Of a DNA stretch of 64,000 nt, positions 1 to 10,908 are shown piece after piece. Each line of letters opens with the position of its first letter. Position 1 is the stretch's first letter. The notes below the pieces were generated by a model. The model saw nothing but the letters and a program-made list of their open reading frames with translations, was not told the origin of the DNA and searched no databases. Source of the DNA: Talpa occidentalis (Eukaryota; Chordata; Mammalia; Eulipotyphla; Talpidae); contig NW_023601433.1 of NCBI RefSeq assembly GCF_014898055.3, forward strand, positions 23,239,641 to 23,303,640, read 5' to 3'. Both the position numbers and the translations under genes were made by a program.

Positions 1-380
1 ATGGATTGGTGCCGTCCTTCCTCTGCATTGTACAGTCTGGGCAGGTCAATTCCTGATATTAAAGGGATTTCCCCACAAGTAATCATGTTTCAGTGACATG
101 CACTTAAACTAGCAGATAGGGCCTCTTAGTCTAACTTGATGTGGTATTTTTAGTTAAGCTTAGTAATGTACTTAATATTTACTAGGAATTATATACGTAA
201 ATATGCATAGATAAATGAATTTGTACTACTTATTAACAGGAAGGATGAAAATACAAGAGAACTTGAAGGATATGTGGAGTTTGCCACAGCAAGGTGAAAA
301 GGAAAAAGAGAAAAAATGAGTTGAGGAGGGGAGAGATAAAGACCAAGAAGGTATTACATAGGCACAGGCTTTGAGCGCCA
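1..380. other. Intergenic sequence, nothing recognised
   Basis: AT-rich sequence with no codon pattern, RNA gene or repeat family that I can name. Open frames overlapping its right part are translations of the neighbouring SINE. Confidence 0.5.
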
Positions 381-455
381 CAGGTGATGGCAGAAGGTTC
401 AAGAGTTCTACCTGACCTAATACCTCACCATATGAGGGCGCAGGAGGCACCACCA
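381..455 (+). repeat. Left member of a 75-95 bp inverted repeat pair
   Basis: The stretch beginning CAGGTGATGGCAGAAGGTTC recurs in reverse complement at 1,441-1,530 with only a few mismatches. The similarity ends where the SINE begins. The family is unknown to me; it could be two opposed copies of an old interspersed repeat or the ends of a small DNA transposon. Confidence 0.7.
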
Positions 456-720
456 GTGGTGCAGCAGTTGAACGCTGGGTTGCGAAGCAGCCCGCAGCTT
501 CTGCAGCGCCCGCTTGATCCCGGCCACCGGGCAAGGGTCCCACATGGCGCGCAGACCTCTCCTGCCGCCTGCTGCTCCCCTCAGCAGTGTACGTTTTCAG
601 TCGGCCTGCTCTGCTCTCCCCTCTGGCTCTGCTGAATTCTCTCACCCTCCCGAGATTCTGACTGTACCCGTGCTTGTATAAATAAATAACAAAAAACAAA
701 CAACAACAAAAAAAAAACAC
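445..720 (+). mobile_element. tRNA-derived SINE, plus strand
   Basis: The head resembles CCAGTGGTGCAGCAGTTGAA, a Pol III A-box region. It is followed by the shared body (TCCCACATGGCGCGCAGACC, CTCCCCTCAGCAGTGTAC) and a TTGTATAAATAAATAA tail with A-rich sequence. The same family occurs about a dozen times in the window. Confidence 0.85.
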
Positions 721-1440
721 ATGTGCTGAGTGGGGTGAAAAAATAATCACAAAAGCCAGTATTTGCTGCATACTCACCACACTCTGGGTAGAATGCTATG
801 ATCTGATTGTACAGTATTTCATTTAATGCTCTTTCAAAAGAGAAAAAAAATAGGGGAACTTCCAATACTTTACAATTGGGTCTCTAGATGGGGATTTTTC
901 ATAGATTTCCCCCCCCTTCAACTATAAATATCTAGATACAGTTTTGAATCTGTGTGGCATTCTTCTCAGCAATACCTTTCATGATGCCATTCATTGACTA
1001 AACAAGTATGCCAGGCATTTATTTATTTTTTTGAGAGGCTGAAACATTAAGAAACAAAATGCTATGTAGACACAGATTCTTGATATCACTCTTAAAAGTG
1101 AGTTGTCAACTAAAAAAATAACGGAAATCAGGATTATATCTTCTGTGCTGAAGCTAGAAACAGGACAAATTTTATACTCCAAATCTTGCAGCAAATTAAA
1201 TGCAGGAATGGAAAAGTGACTTACTTTCTAGAGATGAGCGTGCAAAAATAACAGCAGTGGTGGGGGGAACCTCGAAGACCCTACTTAACTGTAGGCAGTT
1301 CAAGGGCCAGAAAATACCTTCTTTTGTGCTGAAGATTGTGAAATTATGTGTTTTCATAGGTCATGGATTAAAAATGATGCTAGTTAAGTGTCAATGAACT
1401 ATTTTTACTCTTTGAATATGAAATGTACAAATCTCCAGGG
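721..1440. other. Intergenic sequence, nothing recognised
   Basis: AT-rich sequence with short homopolymers, including a C8 run near 911. No gene or known repeat could be supported. Confidence 0.45.
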
Positions 1441-1530
1441 TGATGGTGGCAGTGGTGCCTCCTGCACCCTCATGTGGTAAGGTATTAGGTCAGGTAGAAC
1501 TCTTGAACTTTCTGCCATCACCTGTTTAAC
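1441..1530 (-). repeat. Right member of the inverted repeat pair
   Basis: Its reverse complement matches 381-455 (CAGGTGATGGCAGAAAGTTC and onward). It differs at a handful of bases, which suggests two diverged copies of one repeat rather than a recent hairpin. Confidence 0.7.
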
Positions 1531-1927
1531 CTCTTAGTGCATTTCATAACCTCCCAGTGCAGGTAACTCAACTTATGTGACCTGACATAATTAATAATCA
1601 ATAAAATATGAACTAGACACACACATAGAAATACTATACACATTTTCATGACACAAAAATATTTTAATATTCCTTTTGATTTAATTTTAATATTCCTTTA
1701 ATGAAATGTAAGAAACAATTACAGTGTTATGTAAACAGCCCAGTGGAAATTTTTTCATTATTTAGCATTCAGATCATATAAATTTTCTTCAAAATCTGTA
1801 CATATTCTTGTGATGTTTTCCAAAGCAAATCTTGATTTGATTCATCAGTAGATCCTAGAGGAGAAGCTTGATAGGATACAGACTCAAATTCAGCAGCAGC
1901 TAGAAAAAAAAAAACAAGCCCAAAGAA
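1531..1927. other. Intergenic sequence, nothing recognised
   Basis: AT-rich sequence with no supported feature. It ends at the A/T-rich 3' boundary of the next L1. Confidence 0.45.
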
Positions 1928-2149
1928 TTATATATTTTTAATATTTTATTTTATATAATTCTTACATCATTTTTCATCTTTGTACAATGTATGCATTTTC
2001 ATTTGGGTTATATTCCCCACACAATTGCACCCCCCCTTATTTTGATCCTAGTCCTTCCTCTCCACCCCCCCAAAGTGTGTCTCTGGTTTATAGTTGCTTG
2101 TTGATTCTGATTTTACTTTGTATTAATTAGTCTTTTTCCTGGTCCCTTA

Positions 2150-5100
2150 TTAGGTTTTCTAAATTCCTGTTATGAGTGAGACCATCCGGTATTTTTCTTT
2201 TTCTTTCTGACTTATTTCGCTGAGCATGATCCCTTCTAGTTCCATGCATGTTGCTGCAAACTGCAAGTGTTTATCTTTTTTGATTGCTGACTAATATTCC
2301 ATTGTGTATATGTACCACATCGTCTTGATCCAGTCACCATTTTTGGGCATTTGGATTGTTTCCATAGCTTAGCTATTGTAAATAGTGCTGCTATAAACAT
2401 AGGGATGCAGGTGCCCTTTGGAATTAATGTTTCTGTGTTCTTTGGGTAAATACTTAGGAGTGGAATAGCTGGATCATATGGAAGCTCCATCTTTAGTAGG
2501 TCAAGAAATCTCCACACAGCTCTCCATAGTGGTTAGCCCAGTTTGCACACCCAGCAATGCAGGAGATTTCCTTTTTCTCCACAACCTCACCAACATTTGT
2601 TGTTGCTAGTTTTTTTTTTTTAATATGTGCCATTATTCCTGGTGTAAGATGGTATCTCATGGTAGTTTTGATTTGCATTTCCCTGATTACAAGGGATGTT
2701 GAACATTTTTTCATATTCCTGTTGGCCATTTGCATTTCCTCTTTGGAAAAGTTTCTTTTTAGCTCTTCTGCCCATTTTTTGACTGGACTATTTTCTTTTT
2801 TTTTTTTTGAGTCTCATCAGCTCTTTGTAGATATTTGTGATCACTCCTTTGTCATTAGTGTTGTGTGCAAAAATTTTCTCCCAGTCGTTGGGGTTTCTCT
2901 GGTTTTGGTTATTGCCTCTTTTGCTGTGCAGAAGCTCTTTGATTTGATGTAGTCCCAGCTGTTTATCTTAGCCTTCACTATCACTGCTTTGGGTGATGTG
3001 TCTGTAAAGATGTCTTTGAGGTGCATGTCATTTAGTGTTTTGCCTACATTTCTTTCTATGTATTTTATAGTTTCAGGTCGTATGTCTAGTTCTTTAATCC
3101 ATTTTGATTTTTTTTTTGTGCATGGTGTGAGATAGTAGTCAAGCTTCATTCTTTTGCATGTAGTGACCCAGTTTTCCTAGCACCATTTATTGAACAAACT
3201 TTCCTTGCTCCAGTGCATATTTTTTTGCTCCTTTGTCAAAGATTAGTTGACCATAGATGTGTGGGTTTATTTCTGGATTTTTATTTGGTTCCATTGATCC
3301 ATGTGTCTGTTCCTGTTCTGACACCATGCAGTTTTGATGCTTATGTCTTTGTAGTATAGTTTGAAGTCTGGGAGTGTGATGCCTCCATTTCCTTCTTTTT
3401 TTTTTTCAGTAGAGCTTTGGCTATTCGGGGTTTTTGGTGATTCCATATGAACTTCATCAATAATTGTCATATTTCTTTGAAGAATGTCATTGAAATTTTT
3501 ATTGGAATAGCATTGAATCTGTAAATTGCTTTGGGTAGGATGGCCATTTTAATAATATTAATTCTTCCAATCCATGAGCAGGGGATGTCTTTCCAATTCT
3601 TTGTGTCTTCTATTTCTTTTAACAGTGTTTTATAGTTTTCTTTGTATAGGTCCTTTACCTCTTTTGTTAGGTTTATTCCCAAGTATTTGATTTTTTTTTG
3701 TTTCAATAATAAAAGCGATTTTTTTTTTTTTACTTCTTCAGATTTATTGTTTGTCTATAGGAAGGCTACTGATTTTTGCGTGTTGATTTTGTTTCCTGCC
3801 ACTTTACTCATCTGATTTGTTTAATTAGTTTTTCTGTGGAGTTTTTGGGGTTCTCTATGTATATTATCATATCATCTGCAAATAGTGATAGTTTAACTTC
3901 TTTTCCTATTTGGATTCCTTGTATGTCTTTCTCTTGTCTTATTGTTCTGGTTAGGGCTTCCAGTATTATACCAAAAAGCAGTGGTGAGAGTGGACATTCT
4001 TGTTCTTAATTGTCTTGTTCCAGATCTTAATTGTTCCAGATCTTAATTGAAATGCTTTCAGCTTTTCGCCATTGAGAATGATACTGGCTATGGGTTTGTC
4101 ATATATGGCCTTCATGATGTTGAGGTATGTTCCTTGTATCCCAAGAATTTCAAGGGCCTTTATCATAAATAGGTGTTGTACTTTGTCAAACGCTTTCTCA
4201 GCATCTATTGATATTATCACATGGTTTTTATATTTCTTTTTGTTGATGTGTTGGATAAGATTGATTGATTTTCAGATGTTGAACCATCCTTGTGTCCCTG
4301 GAATAAATCCTACTTGGTCGTGGAGAATTATCTTATGGATACATGGTTGGATTCTGATAGCTAAAATTTTATTGAGGATTTTTGCATCCATCTTCATTAG
4401 AGAGATAGGCCTCTTGTTATCTTTTCTTGTGTTGTCCTTTGTTCGGTTTTGGTATTAGAGTAATGTTGGCTTCATAGAACCTGTTTGGTATTATCCCTTC
4501 CTTCTCAATGTTTTGAAAGAGTTTGTGAAGGATAGGCACTAATTCATTTCTAAATGCTAGGTAGAATTCATTTGTAAATCCATCAGGTCCTGGGCTTTTG
4601 TTTTTGGGGAGGTTTTTGATTACCATTTCAATTTTGCTGCTTGTAATTGGTCTGTTTAGGTGTTCTATTTCTTTTTTATCTAGCTTTGGGTGATTGTAGT
4701 GTTGTAGGAATTTGTCCATCTCCTCTAGATTGTTGAACTTGTTTCCATATAACTGTTCATAGAAGTTACTGATTAGTCTTTTGATTTCTGCTGTGTCCGT
4801 TGTGATTTCTCATCTTTCATTTGTGATCCTGTTTATTTGTGCTTTCTCCCATTTTTCCTTTGTGAGCCTGGCTAGGAGTTTGCCTATTTCATTTATTTTT
4901 TTTAAGAACCAGTTTTGGTTTCATTGATCTTTTGGATTTTTTTTTGTTTTGATTTCATTTATTTCTTCTTTGATTTTTATTATTTCTTTTCTTCTACTGG
5001 TTTTGGTGTTTTTTTGTTGTCCTTTTTCTAGTTCTTTGAGCTTTGAGATTAGGTTGTTTCTTTGAGTTCTTTCTTGTTTCTGATGTGAGCCTCTATTGCT

Positions 5101-5993
5101 ATATATTTTCCTCTTATAACTGCTTTTGCTTTATCCCATATGTTTAGGAAATTGGTGTCCTCCTTGTCATTCAACTCAAAGTATTTTTTAATTTCTTCTT
5201 TGATCTCATTAGTCCAGTGGTCTTCCAGTAGTGTGGGTTTCAATCTCCATGAGGTAGGAGAGTCCCTTGCCTTTTTTTAATGGTTTATTTCTAGTTTGAT
5301 GCCTTCATGGTCAGAGAAGATGGTTCATATGATTTCAATCTTCGTGTATCTTTTGATGTTTGTCTTGTGTCCCAGTATGTGATCAATCCTGGAGAATGAT
5401 CCATGTGTGCTTGAGAAAAATATGTACTGAGATTTTTTGGGTTTAGTGTTCTATAAATGTCTGTTATGCCCATGAGCTCTAGATCCTTATTTAGCTCTAC
5501 AGTGTGCTTACTTTTTTTTTTATCATTGATCTATCCATTGTTGATAGTGCTGCATTGAAGTCTCCTACTACATATGTGTTTTCTCTTATGTATGTTTTCA
5601 GAGATGATAATAGTTGTCTGATATACTTTGGTGCTCCTTCATTTGGTGAGTATATGTTAATGAGTGTTATTTCTTCTTGAAGTGTTGTCCCCTTGATCAT
5701 AATGTAGTGACCGTTGGGGTCTCCTTTTACCTTTTTGAGTTTGAAATCTGTTTTATCTGATATAAGCAGAGCTGTTCCTGCCTTCTTTTTTGGTCCATTT
5801 GAATATAGGATTGCTTTCCATCCTTTAACTTTGAGTCTATTTTTATCTTTTGTAGTTAAATGTGTTTCCTGGAGACAGCAAAAGTTTGGGTTTTCGTTCT
5901 TAATCCAGCCTGCGACTCTGTGTCTTCTAATTGAAGAGTTTAGTCCATTACATTTAGAGTTAATATTGATATGTTAGCATCTGCATTTGCCAT
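2150..5993 (-). pseudogene. L1 ORF2 (endonuclease-reverse transcriptase), decayed
   Basis: ORF2p makes the nick and the cDNA in L1 retrotransposition. The start ATG lies at 5,991-5,993 and is followed by ILTLNV of the endonuclease N-terminus. Further along are the RT-domain text SPGPDGFTNEFY (near 4,600), [11 protein letters not shown] (near 4,200) and an intact FADD catalytic motif (about 3,870-3,885). The C-terminal stretch YYLTPCTKKKSKWIKELDIR lies near 3,100. The span is close to the usual 1,275-codon length, but the frame is broken into many pieces, so this is a fossil. Confidence 0.92.
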
Positions 5994-6748
5994 TGTGTTT
6001 GTCTTTCCTCTGATTTTATTTATTTATTATTTTAATAACTTTTTTTGGCCTTGTTTTGTTGTTATTTTTCCCAATGTTGGTTGTGGCTTTAGGACTCCTT
6101 GTAGTATTTTTTGGAGTGGGGGTTTAGTCATATTGAAATTCCAGAGTTTCTGTTTGGGAAGGTCCTTAGTCTTTCCTCATAGAGTAAGGAAAGCTTTGCA
6201 GGATAGAGTATTCTTGGTTGGTATTTGTTGTCTTGGAGTCTGTTGACTATGTCCCTCCACTCTCTCCTTGCCTGTAGTGTTTCTTCAGAGAAGTCTGATG
6301 TCAGTCTGATTGGTTTTCCTTTGTATGTTATCTATTTCTTCCCTCTTGTCAGCTTCATTATTTTTTCCTTGTCTTGGATTCTTGGGAGCTTTACTATTAT
6401 GTGTCTTGTGTATTTTTCCTTTCATCATGGAAGTTTGGTTTTCTTCTTGCGCCTTGCATGTTTATTTTCAGCTCCTTCTTCATGTTTGGGAAGTTCTCTT
6501 CAATTATTACTTGAATATTTTCTCTGTTCCTACATCTCTTTCCTCTCCTTCTGGGATTCCTGTAACTCTTATATTTCCTTTCCTCATGGAGTCAGATATT
6601 TCCTGAAGTCTTTCTTCAGTCTTTTTCATTCATAATTCTCTTTCCTTTTCTGTTTTGGATTTTTTATTTCTGTGTCTTCGAGAGTGCTTAATTGTACTTC
6701 CATTTCATCTATTATGTTATCTGTTATCACTGCTTTTCCCAGCATTCT
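5994..6748 (-). pseudogene. L1 ORF1 remnant (RNA-binding protein), 5' end missing
   Basis: Minus-strand frames read the C-terminal two-thirds of ORF1p, the L1 RNA chaperone, including the RNA-binding text HIIVKLPRIQDKEKIMK near 6,380-6,430. The N-terminal coiled coil and the 5' UTR are missing because the element is truncated at about 6,748. Stops and frameshifts are present. Confidence 0.8.
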
Positions 6749-7600
6749 TTAGCAGAGGAGCCCAGAGCACTCACCCAGGGAGCGGCGAGGGGTGGGGGGG
6801 ACGGGACGCGCTGAGAGTCATCATCAGCAGAGCCAGGGACAGGGTCCCCCGCTCAGGGACAGAGCCAGGTCCCTGCATCCCTTCGGGCCGAAAAAGCCTC
6901 CAGGTTGCACGCCCGGAGCCAATATCCGCCCAGCGTCAGCGGCCCCAGGGAGAGGCGCTGCTCGCGCCGCTCTGGGCTCTCCAGCCCGGGCCTCTGCCGT
7001 GGGCACCAGGGTCACAGCGTGGGCGGTTCCGCAGGGACCCAGGGGCGGAGCTGGCCCAGTGCGGCAGGGGTCCGGGGGCTGCCCCCCATGGGCTCACATG
7101 GCATGGCCAGGCCCACAACCCCACCCCCATCATCACCCCTCACACGCGCACACACACTCACGCACACCCAGCCTCGCACACGCAGGGGCGCCCCAGAGCC
7201 CAAGTTTGCTCCAAAAAGGGCGCGGGCAGTCTCTGGCTCCTGGAGACACAGTGAGCCGCTGTGCGTGGGGGGCGCCTGGTCTCTGCTCGGCCCCACAGGC
7301 CGGTCGGAGGGGGCTGACTCCAGCACGTTCTGTTCGGAGGAAGCTGCGTCCAGCTCTGTGAACAGACAGCGCCGTGGGGGCCCCTGTCCCACGCAGATGT
7401 CTCAGATCTCTTCCCTCCATCTGTCTGCCCAGAACGCCCAGGCTCAGGCACAACAGAGCAGGCACCTCAGCCCCGGCCCCGCCCCTGTCTGAGGAGTCCC
7501 CTTCCAGAGGGCCGCCCTGAGCCCACGCTGTTTGCTGCGGCTTCTGTAGGGTGGCCCGTGTCCTGAGGAGGAACCATTTTCTTGATAAATGCATGATAGA
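6749..7600. other. GC- and CpG-rich stretch with no identified gene
   Basis: Base composition jumps from AT-rich L1 to strongly GC-rich DNA with many CpG dinucleotides (about 6,780-7,120). A degenerate CA-rich tract (CACACGCGCACACACACTCA) follows at about 7,139-7,190. Long open frames on both strands here (up to about 200 codons) reflect low stop-codon frequency in GC-rich DNA; none shows a domain I recognise. It may be a CpG island or an old GC-rich repeat. Confidence 0.5.
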
Positions 7601-7876
7601 GGGGCCTCCCGGGTGGCGCAGGGGTAAAGAGAGCGCCATCAAGCTATCGCCAGCCACTGCAGCACGGGACCAGTTTGGTTGCACTGCCTGCCTGGGAGTG
7701 ACCCACATGATGCAGCGGACCTCTCCTGCCTCACCAGATGCTCCCCTCAATTTCAGTAGATCCACCTGTTCTGCTCCCCACTCTGTCTCTGGTGAATCCT
7801 CTCACGCCCCAGCTCCTATGGCCTACACCTCAGCTCTTGTATGCAAAAATAAACAGATCTTAAAAGATAAATAAAT
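7601..7876 (+). mobile_element. tRNA-derived SINE, plus strand
   Basis: It starts GGGGCCTCCCGGGTGGCGCA and continues with a diverged body (ACCCACATGATGCAGCGGAC) and an AATAAACAGATCTTAAAAGATAAATAAATG tail region. It is the same family as the copy at 445, but more diverged. Confidence 0.85.
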
Positions 7877-9119
7877 GAACAGATGCTAAATAGAGATAGA
7901 ACTCTGTCTCTATCTCTAAATCTATCTCCCTCCAAGAGGGCAGGTTTACTCCAAAGAGGGAGTTGAGAGTACAGGACATTGGCCCAGACACCAGCACGCC
8001 AAGAGAACTGTCCCTGGAAGGTGCGGGATTGTGGAGAGCGAGGGCTGCCTAGTCACAAGTGGGTGGCCTGGGAGGGAGGAGCACCGCCTCAGCAGCTTGG
8101 CACAAGGTGGGCTGAGAGAAGCATGGGCTCAGTTGGGCAGGAAGGTGACTCAGAAGAAACTTTTTTCTTGCTTTCTGACTCTAAATCTGTTCTTGGCTTT
8201 GGGGGTGGGGGGTGGTCACACGAGTTTCCTGGGAACAAGGGAAGGGCAAACTCTGATTGGCCATCCATTTGTCCACCCCAGGATGTGACCATGAAGATAG
8301 CAGTGCCCACGTGTCTATGCTTTACTTTTTTGTCCCAGGACAGTATGTGTGGGTTTTTGTCACCTCTTGGATTGCTTTGTTTTGGCTTCCCTGACGTGTT
8401 CACTTGCACTGAGACACATTTGAGGATGATCCTGAGGCAGGTGTGCTGGGCTGTCCTCATCACCGGTGAGGTGTCTGGATCCCACACTTGTTCTGATGGA
8501 CCCCACACTGACCCTCCTCGTCCGCGCTGTGTCATCTCGGTGTCTGCTGCCTCTATCCCAAGGGATGACAGTTGCCTCCCTCAGAGGCCCCTCCCCCCTG
8601 ACAAAACCAGAGCCCAGCTGTTGCTTCACAAAGGCTGGACAAGGTGCCTTGCTGCCCCCGTGTGGAAAGAGTCTCCCCTCAGTGGCCAAGACAGCACACA
8701 AATGGGGTGTCGACGCCGCACCAGAGCCCTTTTCTGCTCTCCAACTGCTTCGCTGGGATGTGACTTGACCTAAAAAACAAAACCAAACAAACTGGAGACC
8801 TCGGCCTCAAGGAACTGCATTTTTGGCAGGACATTTGAATGGATGGAAATCTTCTGTTCCATGGGAAGAATACTGATGCTTGTGAAAATGACAAGCCCAG
8901 CCACTGTTCAGAAGACTCAGTGGATATGGGTTGGGATAGAATCCACATTCAAGGAATTGGACTGAAATCTCTGGGACACCGCATTACCTCTAGTGCTTTC
9001 TTGTCATCTACACTGCAGCTGCTCTAAATGAGATGTCATCTGAGCCCTGGGTGTCCCCATCCATGCGCAGACCACCGAGGACATGGAAGGCAGCCAGGAC
9101 TGTGGCCATCCTGCCAAGA
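7877..9119. other. Intergenic sequence, nothing recognised
   Basis: Moderately GC-rich sequence with long but unrecognisable open frames (for example 264 codons at 7,979-8,773 on the plus strand). No domain, splice structure or repeat family could be assigned. Confidence 0.4.
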
Positions 9120-9625
9120 GACAGGTTGCAGAGTGGGGTCCCACAGGACTGCCGGGCACGGACGGATTGTAGGGGCTGTGGGCAGTATGCACAATGCCCA
9201 CTTTCTCTAATTCTGATATTGTGCCCATAATTTCCTTGTGGCCTCCAGGCAGCCGAGATTGCTTGGTATTAGTCACTCACCTAGGGACTGGCAGTTGTAT
9301 GGGCAGATGCTTAGCGTGTCCTCGCACCACTGCCTTTATCACACACGCTCTAAGGAGAAACTCTCCACTGTGATCTCTAACCATAAGCCATGTAGTACAT
9401 CCACTCCCAGGATGTACTCTGGGATGGGCAATACATATACTTTATACTCCTTCAGGGGTAATCGCCCAAACCCCAGGGATAGTCTCACTGCTGTCACCTT
9501 GACACTCTGGCCTCCATAGCCATCAAATGTTTGTAAGCAGACCCATGAAATTTTTCTGGATTTCCATAGAGCAGAGTACATTCTGCTCCTGTGTCTACCA
9601 GAGCTAAAACCATTTGCACATTAGT
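9120..9625 (-). pseudogene. ERV-L-type protease and start of reverse transcriptase, decayed
   Basis: The minus strand from about 9,605 downwards reads ALVDTGAECTLLYGNPEKF, a retroviral aspartic protease active site with its flanks. IPEYILGVDVLHGL follows at about 9,390-9,420. Near 9,200-9,276 comes KQSRLPGGHKEIMGTISELE and then VGIVHTAHSPYN, the N-terminus of an RT resembling class III ERV-L/MuERV-L. After PYNP the RT similarity is lost. Protease converts Gag-Pol and RT copies the genome, but only fragments remain. Gag-like sequence lies upstream on the same strand. Confidence 0.75.
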
Positions 9626-9762
9626 CGGGGACCAGAGGATGGCAAGCTCCACATGTGGCCTCATGTCCCTGCCTAGCCCCTGTGGACAGGTTCCTTGGCC
9701 CTCAACCTATTCGAAAGTGATCAGGCCATCGCCCGAGGACGGGGTCGGCAGCAGGTGGTCTT

Positions 9763-10908
9763 CTAGGTGGAGGGCTCATGCCTGAGGCCTGCAGTCCTTC
9801 TCAACAGTGTGAGCCTCTGGTCTTCTTGAAGCTGTTTCCGTAATTCTAACAAGTATGCACTGGGCTTCACATGTATTTTAGTGTGATCTACACCTGCTCT
9901 CACTAAATCTGTCCACATTTGGTTCTGGGTAACTTTAACAGGTTGTGTGATGCCAAGAAGCTTCCTTGCCCTCTTCGGCATTCCTCTTGATTGTTCAACA
10001 ATTATGCATATTCCTTTCTGAGTGTGAGAGTACTGGCTCTTGACTTCACCCAAGCTAGCTATCGTTGTTGTGACATTGTGTATTTGATGTTCCACATAGG
10101 GTGCAAGAACTGCCATGAGGGAATCCAAATGAGGACAACAGGGCACTTGTTAATACCAAATCTCTCATCCCTGCTGTGAAATGCTCACCATTGGGACCAC
10201 GAGTATTCATAATGAACAGGGCCTGCCACATCCCCAATTCCCGAAGTACATGTACCAGCATGACATACGTCTGAATCTGCTCACTGTCTCTGGCACATCT
10301 CTTGCATCAGCCCATACTGTTCGTATGGCAGCCATTATCCTTTCCAGCAGGATATGATTGCCCTGGCCATACCACCAGCTGTTCTGCAGCCTCTGTCTCA
10401 AGGATGGGTGTAATTCCCTGAGGCCAGTCTCTCCATCTCTTGTGCCATACAAATAATACATTCCACCCCCACATCCCTCAAATGTAGCAGCCACGATGCC
10501 AACGGTTGCCCTGCTTTCTGGCAGAATTGTTGCCCAAGTCCACCAGTTCCACCCGGGTGTATGGTCGGTATGCAGTAAATTCTGTCATTTGTGCTGTTTC
10601 AGCAGCCTTAACCCCGGGGCCATGGGCCGCTTTGGCTTCATTTTCTGAGACACCATCCGGCGAGCCAGAACATGGAGCCAGCCTTCTCCTCCTTTCCAGA
10701 GGAGTCTGGCAACTCTGAGGTGGCATCTTGGTTTGCCACTACTGGATGACACTCGGATAAAGGGCCAGACTCCCTCTCCTCCTCTCCCGAGAAGGAGTCT
10801 GGCGTCTTCATAACGGTGGGTTGGTTTCTCTGAACTTCTTACCCAAGAATCACCAAACACTGTTGCAGATCTTGCCTCTAATCCTGCAGTTGCTGGATTC
10901 TGGATCAC
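9763..10908 (-). pseudogene. ERV-L-type gag remnant, decayed
   Basis: Open stretches on the minus strand (about 10,908-10,585, 10,494-10,207 and 10,146-9,763) lie directly upstream of, and co-oriented with, the ERV-L-like protease/RT remnant. The order and spacing fit gag. I recognise no zinc knuckle or major homology region, so the assignment rests mainly on position. Frameshifts separate the pieces, and no LTRs were found on either side. Confidence 0.5.

Larger units (their letters stand above)
1928..6748 (-). mobile_element. LINE-1 (L1), minus strand, 5'-truncated in ORF1
   Basis: The 3' UTR and terminus lie at the low-coordinate end. They match the 3' ends of other L1 copies here (near 20,000, 28,900, 40,050 and 47,100). 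ORF2 fills about 2.15-5.99 kb and part of ORF1 about 6.0-6.75 kb. At 6,748 the sequence changes abruptly to GC-rich non-L1 DNA, as expected for 5' truncation during target-primed reverse transcription. Roughly 4.8 kb of a 6-7 kb element is present. Reading frames carry many stops and indels, so it is not active. Confidence 0.93.

Noticed and set aside
226..865. Open frames of 80-184 codons around the first SINE
   Set aside because: They are translations of the SINE body and its antisense; the same peptides recur at every SINE copy.
6655..7492. Overlapping long open frames up to 210 codons on both strands
   Set aside because: All lie in GC-rich DNA where stops are rare. They overlap one another in several frames and show no domain, so they are not called as genes.
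7979..8773. A 264-codon plus-strand frame
   Set aside because: No recognisable domain, no repeat of codon pattern and no splice context; a chance frame is more likely.
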